Shown in pieces: positions 1 through 6,320 of a stretch of 17,672 nt of DNA (the first letter of the stretch is position 1; each line of letters begins with the position of its first letter). The notes under the pieces were generated by a model that was given only the letters and a program-made list of their open reading frames with translations, was not told where the DNA came from and searched no databases. The position numbers and the translations under genes are program-made. Source of the stretch: an uncultured Eggerthellaceae bacterium. Its GTDB lineage: Bacteria > Actinomycetota > Coriobacteriia > Coriobacteriales > Eggerthellaceae. Location of the stretch: the NCBI GenBank assembly GCA_910585565.1, contig CAJUFC010000048.1, forward strand, positions 1-17,672. The letters are read 5' to 3'.

Positions 1-822
1 GCGGCAGCGACGGCCGAGGCGAGCGCGACGGCAGCCGCAGCAGCAACGGCCGGGGCGAGCGCGACGGCTGGAGCTGCCACTGCGACGACGGCCGCAGCAG
101 CGTCCGCAACGCAAGACGCCGCCCCCATCGATGCGGCCACGCTCAAGCGCTACTACGACACGAAGGAAATCGAGTACGCCTTCACGAGCGACTGCAAGAT
201 GCATCTGCCGGCTAGCGAGCTCAAAGGCAAGCGCGTGCTTGACATCGGCTGTCGTCGCGGGCGCGGCGTGTACAAGATATCGTCGATGGTGGGCAACGAG
301 GGGTTCGCCATGGGGACCGATTGGGTCGCGTCGTACATCGACGAGGCACGTGCCGGCATTGATCGGGCGTGGCATGACAGCGGCCTGGCGGGCAACAACA
401 TGGAGTTTCGCGTCGCCTACCCGGAGGACCTGATCGCGGCTGGCATCGGGTCGGCCACCTTTGATGCGGTGTACGTCAACAATGCCATCACGCTCTTCTA
501 CGACCAGGCAACGGCGCTGCGCGAGTTCGCGCGCGTGCTCAAGCCGGGCGGCCTGCTCATCATGGAGACGGTGTTTTCCAGCGAACCGCACGTGCCAGCG
601 TTCACGGCTCAGGCGCGCGAGCTGGGCAACAGCATTCAGGCATCGCTGACCGCCGAGGAGAATGGCGCGCTGTTGGCTGCAGCTGGGTTCGGTGCGCCTG
701 AGGTGGTTGACGACTATGCGGTGGCGGCAGATCGCGGGTACAAGGCAGGGGAGAGCGTTGCGGTGGTCGTCGGTGACCAGGCGACCTATCGCGCCGTCTG
801 CCTCAACGTCATCAAGGGATAG
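1..822 (+). CDS. Class I SAM-dependent methyltransferase, 5' end outside the window
   Basis: The frame is open from base 1 to the stop at 820-822, so the gene begins before the window. About the first 40 visible codons are a low-complexity Ala/Thr/Ser run; the 14-base word GCGAGCGCGACGGC occurs at 19-32 and 55-68, a 36-bp period. The catalytic domain follows, with a Rossmann motif I (LDIGCRRGRG, about nt 238-267), an acidic motif II region (GTDW) and a post-motif LKPGGLLIMET typical of methyltransferase type 11/25 families. It should transfer a methyl group from SAM; the substrate cannot be read from the sequence. An internal ATG at 199 would drop the YYDTKEIEYAF segment that normally precedes motif I, so I do not use it. 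The Ala/Thr tract is probably a linker or disordered N-terminus. The family call is solid; the specific role is unknown. Confidence 0.85.
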   Translation, partial: AAATAEASATAAAAATAGASATAGAATATTAAAASATQDAAPIDAATLKRYYDTKEIEYAFTSDCKMHLPASELKGKRVLDIGCRRGRGVYKISSMVGNEGFAMGTDWVASYIDEARAGIDRAWHDSGLAGNNMEFRVAYPEDLIAAGIGSATFDAVYVNNAITLFYDQATALREFARVLKPGGLLIMETVFSSEPHVPAFTAQARELGNSIQASLTAEENGALLAAAGFGAPEVVDDYAVAADRGYKAGESVAVVVGDQATYRAVCLNVIKG

Positions 823-858
823 GCGCGGCGATAGCACAATGCGGTGACAGCGCAATAG

Positions 859-897
859 AAAGGCCCGCATGACGCGGGCCTTTTCGTTGTCTCTTTT
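859..897 (+). terminator. Rho-independent terminator, probably bidirectional
   Basis: A perfect 10-bp stem (AAAGGCCCGC at 859-868, GCGGGCCTTT at 874-883) with a 5-nt loop is followed on the plus strand by a T-rich tail to 897. It lies between convergent genes, the methyltransferase and the FKBP isomerase. On the minus strand the stem is followed by TTTCTATT, so it can also end the folding operon. Confidence 0.85.
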
Positions 898-910
898 TGG
901 GCGCTTGCGC

Positions 911-1426
911 TTACCGGAAGTCGTCGCCCTGGTCGCCGCCGAGCAGCTTGGACTGCTGCTTGAGATGCGCCTGCTTCTCGGCGAAGCTCACGAAGTTCTC
1001 AGGGGCGTCCTCGATCTCGAGAATCTCCACCTCATAGGTCAGCTTCTGGCCGGCAAGGGGGTGGTTGAGGTCTACGATGGCCGAGCCGTCCTTGATCTCG
1101 ATCACCGTGGCCTGCATGGGCGCGCCGTCCTCGCTGTTGGAGAGCGTAAGGCGCTGGCCTGCCGTGACGGAGAACGGAATCTGCTCCAGCGGAATGCGCT
1201 GCGTGAACTCGTCCAGGTACTCGCCGTAGGCGTCGTACTCGCTGACCGTGAACTTCTTCTTCTCGCCCACCTCGTTCATGGCGAGGATTTCCTTCTCGAA
1301 GCCGTCGACGACCATGTCCATGCCGGTCTGGAATTTCATCGGCTTCTCGGCGGTGGCATAGCCAAAGACCGTTCCGTCCTCGAGCGTGCCCTCATAGGCG
1401 AGCGTTACGGTTGATCCAAGTTCCAT
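911..1426 (-). CDS. SlyD-like FKBP-type peptidyl-prolyl cis-trans isomerase
   Basis: This 171-aa protein has the SlyD layout. An N-terminal half FKBP fold (residues 1-70, LAYEGTLEDGTVFG) is followed by an insert-in-flap chaperone domain (about 70-125). The fold then closes with the SlyD signature IVDLNHPLAGQKLTYEVEI (117-135). It should catalyse X-Pro isomerisation and hold unfolded chains in the cytosol. The His/Cys-rich metal-binding tail of E. coli SlyD is absent; the C-terminus is short and Gln/Asp-rich, so nickel delivery is unlikely. A GAAAGGA ribosome site lies about 9 nt before the ATG. It is the last gene of a minus-strand operon, 58 bp after trigger factor, so two prolyl isomerases are co-expressed. 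The family call is strong. Confidence 0.9.
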   Translation of the reverse strand: MELGSTVTLAYEGTLEDGTVFGYATAEKPMKFQTGMDMVVDGFEKEILAMNEVGEKKKFTVSEYDAYGEYLDEFTQRIPLEQIPFSVTAGQRLTLSNSEDGAPMQATVIEIKDGSAIVDLNHPLAGQKLTYEVEILEIEDAPENFVSFAEKQAHLKQQSKLLGGDQGDDFR

Positions 1427-1484
1427 AGGGTTGGTTCCTTTCTCAGGTGAATGTCGTGGCTGTCTGTGCGGCCCTGCGGGCGAG

Positions 1485-2807
1485 CTACTTCGCCGCCTCT
1501 GCCGCGTAGTCGACGACCGTGACGTCGGCGTTGTCGACGAGCCATTCGGTCGCCTTGGTCTGGCGCGCCATCTTCTGCACGTCAGCCATGCGGTTTGCGT
1601 CCTTCCATTTCTGGCGCGTGTCCTCGCCGTCCTCGTTGTCGAACATCTTGTCGATGTCCTCGTCGGTGAGCTGGAGGCCCTTCTCCAAGAACAGCGCTTC
1701 CAGGGCGCAGTCGATGGATGCGCGGTGCAGCGCCTCGCGCGAGATGTCGTCTTTCATGGCGTCGCCTTCGACGCTGTTTTGCAGCATCCACTGCTGCAGG
1801 TTGGTGCCCTTCTTTTCCAGGTCCTGCATGAACTCGCGCCCGACGTCTTGGCGGATGAAGTCGACGTAATAGTCGGGCACGTCGCCGTCCAGCCGCTGGA
1901 TGATCTGCTCGATGACGCGGTCGACCTTGATTTTGGGCAGCTCGCGCTGCTTCTGCACGTTGATGTTGCGGCGCATCTGCGCGCGCATGTCCTCGGCGTC
2001 CATGCAGCCCACCTTGGCAGCCAGCTCGTCGTCGAGCGGCGGCAGCACCTCGCGGCGGAAGCTCTTGATGTCCACGACGGCGTGCAGCTTGCCTTCGCCG
2101 AAGTCGGACGTGCCGTCTGGGTTGGTGGCATCGAAGTCGAATTCCAGCGTGTCGCCGGCCTTGGCGCCCACCACTTGCTCGTCGAACGTGGCAGGCATCG
2201 TGCCGGTGCCCAAGCCGATCATGCGGCTGGCTGCCGACAGGCCGCCGATGATCTTGCCCTCGGCGTTGGTGACCGTGAGCGTGGCCATCACGTAGTCGCC
2301 GAGCGCGGCTGTATGGCTGCCGTCGTCGATGTTCTCGAACGAGTGGTAGTAGTCCTGCAGCCCGCGCAGGTGCGCGTCCACCTCGGCATCGGTGGCCTCC
2401 TCGGGGGGCATCTCGATGGAGACGGGGCCGTAGTCGGCCAGCTTCATGAGCGGAGCCACGGCGCCCGACACGGTGAACGTGAAGGGCCTGCCCTCCTCCA
2501 GCGTGGCATCAACGTTGAAGTTGGGCTCTTCGATGAAGATGACGCCGCTCTCGTCGATCACGGGGATGGCCATCTCGTTGATGAGCACCTCTGCAACGCC
2601 GCCCATTGCCTGGGCGTGGCCGCCGACGCTCTGCTCGAGCACCGAGCGCGGTACCTTGCCCTTGCGAAATCCCTTGTGCTCGCGCTTCTGGATGTCAGCG
2701 AAGAAGCGCTTGGCTGCCTCGTCGACCTCGTCAGCAGAGGCGACGAGCGTGAGCACCATTTCCTGCTTGTCCTCGTCGTGCTCGCGAATCGAATCTGTGA
2801 TCTGCAC
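1485..2807 (-). CDS. tig: Trigger factor, ribosome-associated chaperone and prolyl isomerase
   Basis: The 440-aa product has the three trigger-factor domains. The N-terminal ribosome-binding domain carries GFRKGKVPR at residues 46-54, the L23-docking signature. An FKBP-like domain spans about 165-250 (FDEQVVGAKAGDTLEFDF). A helical C-terminal chaperone domain runs to the end (VPDYYVDFIRQDVGREF, then ATEWLVDNADVTVVD). It binds nascent chains at the ribosome exit tunnel. The start is a GTG at 2807. AGGGGTGA, which overlaps the TAG of the preceding gene (2819-2821), gives the correct ribosome spacing. The 11-bp gap indicates translational coupling. Length matches the family (430-490 aa). This is the full-length copy; the gene upstream resembles only its C-terminal domain. 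Confidence 0.95.
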   Translation of the reverse strand: MQITDSIREHDEDKQEMVLTLVASADEVDEAAKRFFADIQKREHKGFRKGKVPRSVLEQSVGGHAQAMGGVAEVLINEMAIPVIDESGVIFIEEPNFNVDATLEEGRPFTFTVSGAVAPLMKLADYGPVSIEMPPEEATDAEVDAHLRGLQDYYHSFENIDDGSHTAALGDYVMATLTVTNAEGKIIGGLSAASRMIGLGTGTMPATFDEQVVGAKAGDTLEFDFDATNPDGTSDFGEGKLHAVVDIKSFRREVLPPLDDELAAKVGCMDAEDMRAQMRRNINVQKQRELPKIKVDRVIEQIIQRLDGDVPDYYVDFIRQDVGREFMQDLEKKGTNLQQWMLQNSVEGDAMKDDISREALHRASIDCALEALFLEKGLQLTDEDIDKMFDNEDGEDTRQKWKDANRMADVQKMARQTKATEWLVDNADVTVVDYAAEAAK

Positions 2808-2818
2808 TCAGCTCACCC

Positions 2819-3595
2819 CTACAGCGTGATGAAGTTGTCCGGGAACTGCTTGTTGGCGTTCAGCACGTCGCGCGACGTGTCGCCGTAGCGCAGCCACTCC
2901 GTGTCGGTCGCCTTGCGCTTGATCATGGCGTTCTCCATGACCTCCTTGAGCGCCTTCGTCTTGAGGGCGTATTCTTCCATCTGCTCCAAGCGGCCGTCCA
3001 TTTCGATCTGGCGACGCTTGTAGGCCTTGTCGTCGATGTTGTCGCCGGGGATGATGGCGTAGAAGTCCTCGGCCTCGAGAGTGTAGCCGGCGTGCTGGGC
3101 CCAGGCGTCGAGCGCAGCGTCTTCGCGCAGCGACTGGATCGCCCGCTGGCGCGTGTCGGAGCGCAGCTGCTCCTCGGAGATGCCGCGTGCGGCGCAGAAC
3201 ATCTCGATGTCCATGCCCTGGCGGTTGATCATCTCCTCGAGGCGCATGTTGGCGGCGAAGGTCGACTCTTCCACCAGGTCCTCGGGCAGGTCCTCCACCA
3301 GGCGCGTGGCCAGCTCAGCGCACACGACGTTCTGGTCGGCCAGCTCTTGGATCTCGCGGTTGTCGCGATACATGTTGTAGCGGATGAAGATCAGCAGCTC
3401 TTCGACCGAGTTGAAGTCCTCGCAATGGGTGGCGACCCATGCATCGGTGAGCTTGGCTTCCTCGCCGTCCTTGGCGATGTTGTAGTTGAGCCAGTTGATC
3501 GCTTGCTGCTCGATGACGTCCTCGGGAATGCGGACCTCCTCGGCCACGACATACACCGGGTCGTAGGACGTCAGCGTGAACTTAGTCTTTGCCAT
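2819..3595 (-). CDS. Stand-alone trigger-factor C-terminal-domain-like protein
   Basis: This 258-aa protein is mostly helical and charged. Residues about 85-180 (LPEDLVEESTFAANMRLEEM, then SEEQLRSDTRQRAIQSLRED, then the AGYTLEAEDF turn) follow the pattern of the trigger-factor/SurA peptide-binding domain. The helix at 207-224 (EEYALKTKALKEVMENA) resembles the last trigger-factor helix. There is no GFRxGK ribosome signature and no FKBP domain. It has no signal peptide or TM segment, so it is cytosolic. GGAAGG precedes the ATG. It is the first gene of the operon, 11 bp before trigger factor, which suggests a partner or a duplicated and trimmed paralogue of the chaperone. What I see is the motif pattern and the context; the chaperone role is inferred. 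Confidence 0.7.
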   Translation of the reverse strand: MAKTKFTLTSYDPVYVVAEEVRIPEDVIEQQAINWLNYNIAKDGEEAKLTDAWVATHCEDFNSVEELLIFIRYNMYRDNREIQELADQNVVCAELATRLVEDLPEDLVEESTFAANMRLEEMINRQGMDIEMFCAARGISEEQLRSDTRQRAIQSLREDAALDAWAQHAGYTLEAEDFYAIIPGDNIDDKAYKRRQIEMDGRLEQMEEYALKTKALKEVMENAMIKRKATDTEWLRYGDTSRDVLNANKQFPDNFITL

Positions 3596-3617
3596 TGGTA
3601 ACCTTCCATGCTGTTAT

Positions 3618-3650
3618 AGAAATCCTTGCCGAGTATTGTACAAAACAAAA
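3618..3650 (-). promoter_or_regulatory. Candidate promoter of the folding operon
   Basis: On the minus strand, between the upstream terminator and the start at 3595, a TATAAC -10-like hexamer is preceded by TTGTAC or GTACAA at 17-19 bp. It is the only AT-rich stretch in the gap. The -35 match is poor, so this is a weak call. Confidence 0.35.
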
Positions 3651-3674
3651 GCGGTCGCCATTGCTGGCGACCGC
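3642..3674 (-). terminator. Rho-independent terminator of the membrane-protein gene
   Basis: A perfect 10-bp stem (3651-3660 with 3665-3674, arms GCGGTCGCCA and TGGCGACCGC) has a 4-nt loop. On the minus strand it is followed by TTTTGTTTTG. It lies 75 bp after the stop of the membrane-protein gene at 3749 and insulates it from the folding operon. Confidence 0.85.
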
Positions 3675-3748
3675 AACATTTACTCTGTCGATAGGGGGCT
3701 CGGTCGGGGCGCGTCGGCGCATCCGCTGCGCGTGCGCCCCGAGGGGGG

Positions 3749-4546
3749 CTACATCATGCTGAGCTCTACCTCGCCGGTCCAGCCGGCAGCCTCGAAGTTG
3801 GCTTTCAGCTCGTCAGCGGTGATGGTGCCGACGACCACGCCTTCCTCGTCATCGGCATCCTTGGCTCCCCAGAACTCGATGACGTCCGGGTCGGTCTCAG
3901 AGGCCATCCAGTAGCCATACAGCCAGTCGCCGTCGCCCGGGTTCTCGTTGATCCAGTAGCAGCTCTCGGGCTCGAACGCATACTCGCCAGCGCCCAGCTC
4001 GGGCAGGATGGAGCTGCCGGGCACCTCGAGGTAGCCCTCCATGATGTCGGCGTACTCGTCCTCTACGGAAGTGCCGGTGTCCTCCTCGACGATGGCGGTG
4101 CTGGGGGTGGATGCGTAGTCATGCAGCGAGTCGGTGGCGGCAACCATAGCCGGCACCAGAGCGATTGCCGTGATGATGGAGGCGATGATGCTGAGCGCGG
4201 CGCCGATGATAGCGCCGATGCCCGATGCCTTCGCGCTCAGCGGCTTGTCCTTGCGCCACACCAGGAACAGGATGAGGCCCACCAGGGGGATGAAGATGCC
4301 GAGGACGATCCAGCCCCACGAGCCTGTGGTGGCCGGCTGGGCCGGTGCGGCGGTCTGTACCGGCGCGTACTGCGGCGCCTGCGGCGCGGCCTGCTGAAAG
4401 ACAGGCGTGGCCGCCTCGGGCTGAGGAGCGGCCTGCGCCGCCTCGGACGCCGTAGCCTCAGCGGCAGCCTGCTCGGGCTGCGGGACGGGCGTTGCCGTTG
4501 CGTCGGTGCTGGGGTTTTCGTTGGTGTTGATGTCGTTCTCGGCCAT
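3749..4546 (-). CDS. Two-TM membrane protein with Ala/Pro/Gln-rich N-terminus, unknown function
   Basis: The 265-aa product starts MAENDINTN at 4546, where AGGAAAGG precedes the ATG. The same frame stays open further upstream, but that stretch is the tRNA-Val gene, so the longer start is rejected. Residues 1-75 are disordered and rich in Ala, Pro, Gln and Thr. Two hydrophobic helices follow (about 77-97 and 108-135), separated by the cationic WRKDKPLSAKA. The acidic C-terminal half (140-265) has aromatic-rich segments (CYWINENPGDGDWLYGYWM) that suggest a small folded domain. A Lys/Arg-rich loop between the helices favours that loop in the cytosol, which would put both termini outside; this is a prediction only. 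I do not recognise the family. It is probably co-transcribed with the tRNA 62 bp upstream and ends at a strong terminator. Confidence 0.75.
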   Translation of the reverse strand: MAENDINTNENPSTDATATPVPQPEQAAAEATASEAAQAAPQPEAATPVFQQAAPQAPQYAPVQTAAPAQPATTGSWGWIVLGIFIPLVGLILFLVWRKDKPLSAKASGIGAIIGAALSIIASIITAIALVPAMVAATDSLHDYASTPSTAIVEEDTGTSVEDEYADIMEGYLEVPGSSILPELGAGEYAFEPESCYWINENPGDGDWLYGYWMASETDPDVIEFWGAKDADDEEGVVVGTITADELKANFEAAGWTGEVELSMM

Positions 4547-4607
4547 GAGGAACCTTTCCTTGCTACAGGCAAAAAGCGGCGCGACAGGGGCGCCATATGA
4601 ATAGAAA

Positions 4608-4682
4608 TGGTGGTCGCGGCAGGATTTGAACCTGCGACCTTGTGCTTGTAAGGCACCTGCGCTCCCGCTGCGCCACGCGACC
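4608..4682 (-). tRNA. tRNA-Val (anticodon TAC)
   Basis: This 75-nt cloverleaf reads on the minus strand. The acceptor stem GGTCGCG (4682-4676) pairs with CGCGACC (4618-4612), followed by discriminator A and an encoded CCA (4610-4608). The D arm is GCGC/GCGC. The anticodon loop CTTACAA gives anticodon TAC for valine GUA. The T arm is GCAGG-TTCAAAT-CCTGC. The outermost anticodon-stem pair (27-43) is a G-A mismatch. Confidence 0.95.
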
Positions 4683-4785
4683 ACGTTAGACGCATGGTAT
4701 CACAACGCCCCTTCGCATGGGGCATGTTTGCGCCAACGCGCCACGAGCATGGAGCGCAAAGGGACGCCTGGGGCGCCTGCGGGCT

Positions 4786-5205
4786 TTAGAGCCCCTGCGC
4801 CGCGCACCAGCTCAAAAGCTCGTCAGGCGCAACGGTGGTGACGCCCAAGAACGGGAAATCCCGCAGGTTGTTCGTAAGTATGATGCCCCGTACGTAGACG
4901 GCTGCCTCCAAGAAGGGGCGATCTTTCTCGTCGGGATAGACGATGGCCGGGACGTATTTGGGCACGATTTTGTCCCCAGCCTCTAGCACGATGTCGAGCA
5001 ATGCCTGTGCCTGTGGCGCCAGGCCACGGCTGACGATGAGACGACGGCTGAGTACGTCGCGATATTCGTCGACAATTTGGGAGCTATAGCACAGCTGCAG
5101 GGGCATATCGGGGTCGAGTATCTTGCGCAGCGCTGCACGGTTGGGGCCGTTGCCCTTGAGGAGGGAGGCGACTAAGACGTTGGTGTCTACGATGACGTCT
5201 ATCAT
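4786..5205 (-). CDS. PIN-domain toxin of a type II toxin-antitoxin pair
   Basis: The 139-aa protein begins MIDVIVDTNVLVASLL, the first acidic motif of the PIN fold (Asp3 and Asp7). A conserved Glu follows in SSQIVDEYRDVL, then a PDEKDRPFLEAA acidic cluster and the late motif ILTNNLRDFP. This arrangement matches the PIN_3 family called putative toxin component, PIN family. Such proteins are Mg-dependent ribonucleases. It starts 9 bp after the antitoxin stop; a GTG six bases earlier (5211) is an alternative start. Neither start has a strong ribosome site, so translation is probably coupled to the antitoxin. The RNA target is unknown. Confidence 0.85.
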   Translation of the reverse strand: MIDVIVDTNVLVASLLKGNGPNRAALRKILDPDMPLQLCYSSQIVDEYRDVLSRRLIVSRGLAPQAQALLDIVLEAGDKIVPKYVPAIVYPDEKDRPFLEAAVYVRGIILTNNLRDFPFLGVTTVAPDELLSWCAAQGL

Positions 5206-5214
5206 GGCCACAGC

Positions 5215-5505
5215 TTAGGCGGCGGAGTCATGGGCGCGTTGCTCGCGCATGCGATCGACGTAGGATACGATATCGTCGATAGTGGGCTCAGGCGCGCCAT
5301 ACGAGGCAGCCTGTTCGTCGGCTGACTGCATGACTGCGTCGAATCGATCGAGCAGCGCTTTGTCCCGCTCCAGCTCTTCGTCGAGAAAACGCCGTACTGC
5401 CTCAGAGATGGTCGTCTGTTTGGCGCTGTACATGCGCGTGAGGCTCGCCTTCTTGTCGGCGTCGATTCTCACCCGGACGACTTCGTTCATGCTGCTTGCG
5501 CTCAT
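5215..5505 (-). CDS. Ribbon-helix-helix antitoxin (RelB/DinJ-like)
   Basis: The 96-aa product starts MSASSMNEVVRVRIDADKK at 5505 with AGAGGTGA just upstream; an ATG at 5490 is a possible internal start. The segment VVRVRIDADKKASLTRMYSA, then TTISEAVRRFLDEEL, is a ribbon-helix-helix DNA-binding fold of the RelB/DinJ type. The acidic C-terminal half (ERDKALLDRF to YVDRMREQRAHD) would wrap the toxin. The frame is open for about 125 more codons upstream, but that stretch is Pro/Arg-rich, lacks a ribosome site and crosses the promoter palindromes, so it is rejected. As antitoxin it should neutralise the PIN RNase and repress its own promoter. Confidence 0.85.
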   Translation of the reverse strand: MSASSMNEVVRVRIDADKKASLTRMYSAKQTTISEAVRRFLDEELERDKALLDRFDAVMQSADEQAASYGAPEPTIDDIVSYVDRMREQRAHDSAA

Positions 5506-5518
5506 CGCGGTCACCTCT

Positions 5519-5548
5519 TTGTAGCTACAATAATGGCTACATTGTAGC
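5519..5548 (-). promoter_or_regulatory. Candidate operator palindromes of the RHH/PIN operon
   Basis: A perfect 12-bp palindrome TTGTAGCTACAA (5519-5530) and a 13-bp odd palindrome GCTACA-T-TGTAGC (5536-5548) lie 13 to 43 bp before the antitoxin start. Both contain the TGTAGC/GCTACA half-site. On the minus strand the second one contains TACAAT, a good -10. The layout fits autorepression by an RHH antitoxin. Confidence 0.65.
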
Positions 5549-5949
5549 ATCATTTTCGAGCGAGCATGTTGAGCGATCAAAGATGCTGCGCCTTTGTTGT
5601 TTTTGCTGCGTTGTGGTGCGGTTGGGGTGGTTGCTGTTTGCGTCGCTCCTGTCGTGCGGAGGCGTGATCTCGGGCGTGTCGTTTGGAGCGCCCCGATTGT
5701 ACGCGCGGGATGGGCCCCCTTGTGCGACCTCGCGGGTAACTTTGCAAAGTAACCGCAAAGCTCGGGGGGTCGGGCGCTCGACCGGGGTAAGTGCAACGGA
5801 TCAGGGCCTGGATTTGCCTCTTGAAGACCCGGACTGGGAGAGAAGATGCCGTTCGAGAGGGCGTTGCGCTTAGTTTCGGGCATGCTCGCGCAAGGGCCCG
5901 AAGGGGCCCTTTCCGCGGTAAGCGCAACGGCTATGTCGGACTCAGGGCC
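5549..5949. other. Non-coding stretch with an imperfect palindrome and repeated words
   Basis: I see no credible gene in these 400 bases. They hold ACTTTGCAAAGT (5739-5750), a perfect 12-bp palindrome with imperfect GCGG/CCGC outer arms. The word TAAGTGCAACGG (near 5788) resembles TAAGCGCAACGG (5919-5930); each is followed by CAGGGCCT. The large foldback at 5862-5929 is listed separately. It is probably relic mobile DNA attached to the IS30 fragment. Confidence 0.5.
5862..5929. repeat. 68-bp nested foldback structure
   Basis: Outer perfect 11-bp arms CGTTGCGCTTA (5862-5872) and TAAGCGCAACG (5919-5929) enclose an inner perfect 8-bp hairpin, AAGGGCCC (5892-5899) with GGGCCCTT (5904-5911). Its tail is too short for a good terminator. 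It may be a transposon end or a structured transcript. Confidence 0.6.
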
Positions 5950-6282
5950 TTACAGGAAGCGCAGCGGTCCTTCCCCCCTTCTGTCCCTCTCGACGTTGAG
6001 GACGATGGGGCGAAGCGCGAGCCTGTCCCCGGGCACCTCCTCCACGCCGTAGGCGTCCAGGAGCTCGCGCCCCGCTTCTCCGAACATCGCCTTGAACAAG
6101 GCCGTCGGGCTCGCTCCGCACAGGGACGCGCGCGGGCTCGAGTTCACGTGGCTCATGCACACGGCCATGTCGCGCTCGACGAGCTCGTCGAAGCTCACCG
6201 ACCCCTTCGGCAGGAGCTGCCTGAGCTCGGAGTGGTTCTTCTCGCAGGCTCCCTTCTGCTCGCTCGCGCGCACGTCGACGCT
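5950..6282 (-). pseudogene. IS30-family transposase, C-terminal fragment
   Basis: About 110 residues match the end of an IS30 DDE transposase. They begin at EQKGACEKNHSELRQLLPKG, where the Glu of KGACE would be the last catalytic acid. The IS30 SFDELVERDM...MSHVNSSPRASL pattern follows, then the C-terminal tail up to a TAA at 5950. The HTH and both catalytic Asp residues are missing. The frame runs a little upstream to 6324, but residues 1-14 of that extension do not look like IS30, so homology breaks at about 6282. The neighbouring IS110 gene ends 39 bp away, which makes an insertion or deletion at this junction likely. It cannot be active. Confidence 0.8.
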
Positions 6283-6320
6283 CCTATGGTCTGTCAAGCT
6301 CCTCTCAAAGCATGTCCGCA

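Noticed and set aside
1..120. Ala/Thr-rich repeat as a CRISPR or tandem-repeat array
   Set aside because: There are only two partial 36-bp units, in frame with the methyltransferase; they encode a low-complexity linker.
869..1414. Plus-strand open frame opposite the FKBP gene
   Set aside because: It starts inside the terminator hairpin and mirrors the isomerase codons.
1431..2888. Long plus-strand open frame opposite trigger factor (485 codons)
   Set aside because: It mirrors the codon structure of tig on the other strand, has Leu/Val/His-rich low-complexity composition, and has no ribosome site.
4547..4684. Upstream extension of the membrane-protein gene
   Set aside because: It would translate the tRNA-Val gene; a good ribosome site supports the start at 4546.
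5506..5883. Long N-terminal extension of the RHH antitoxin
   Set aside because: It crosses the operator palindromes, is Pro/Arg-rich and lacks a ribosome site.
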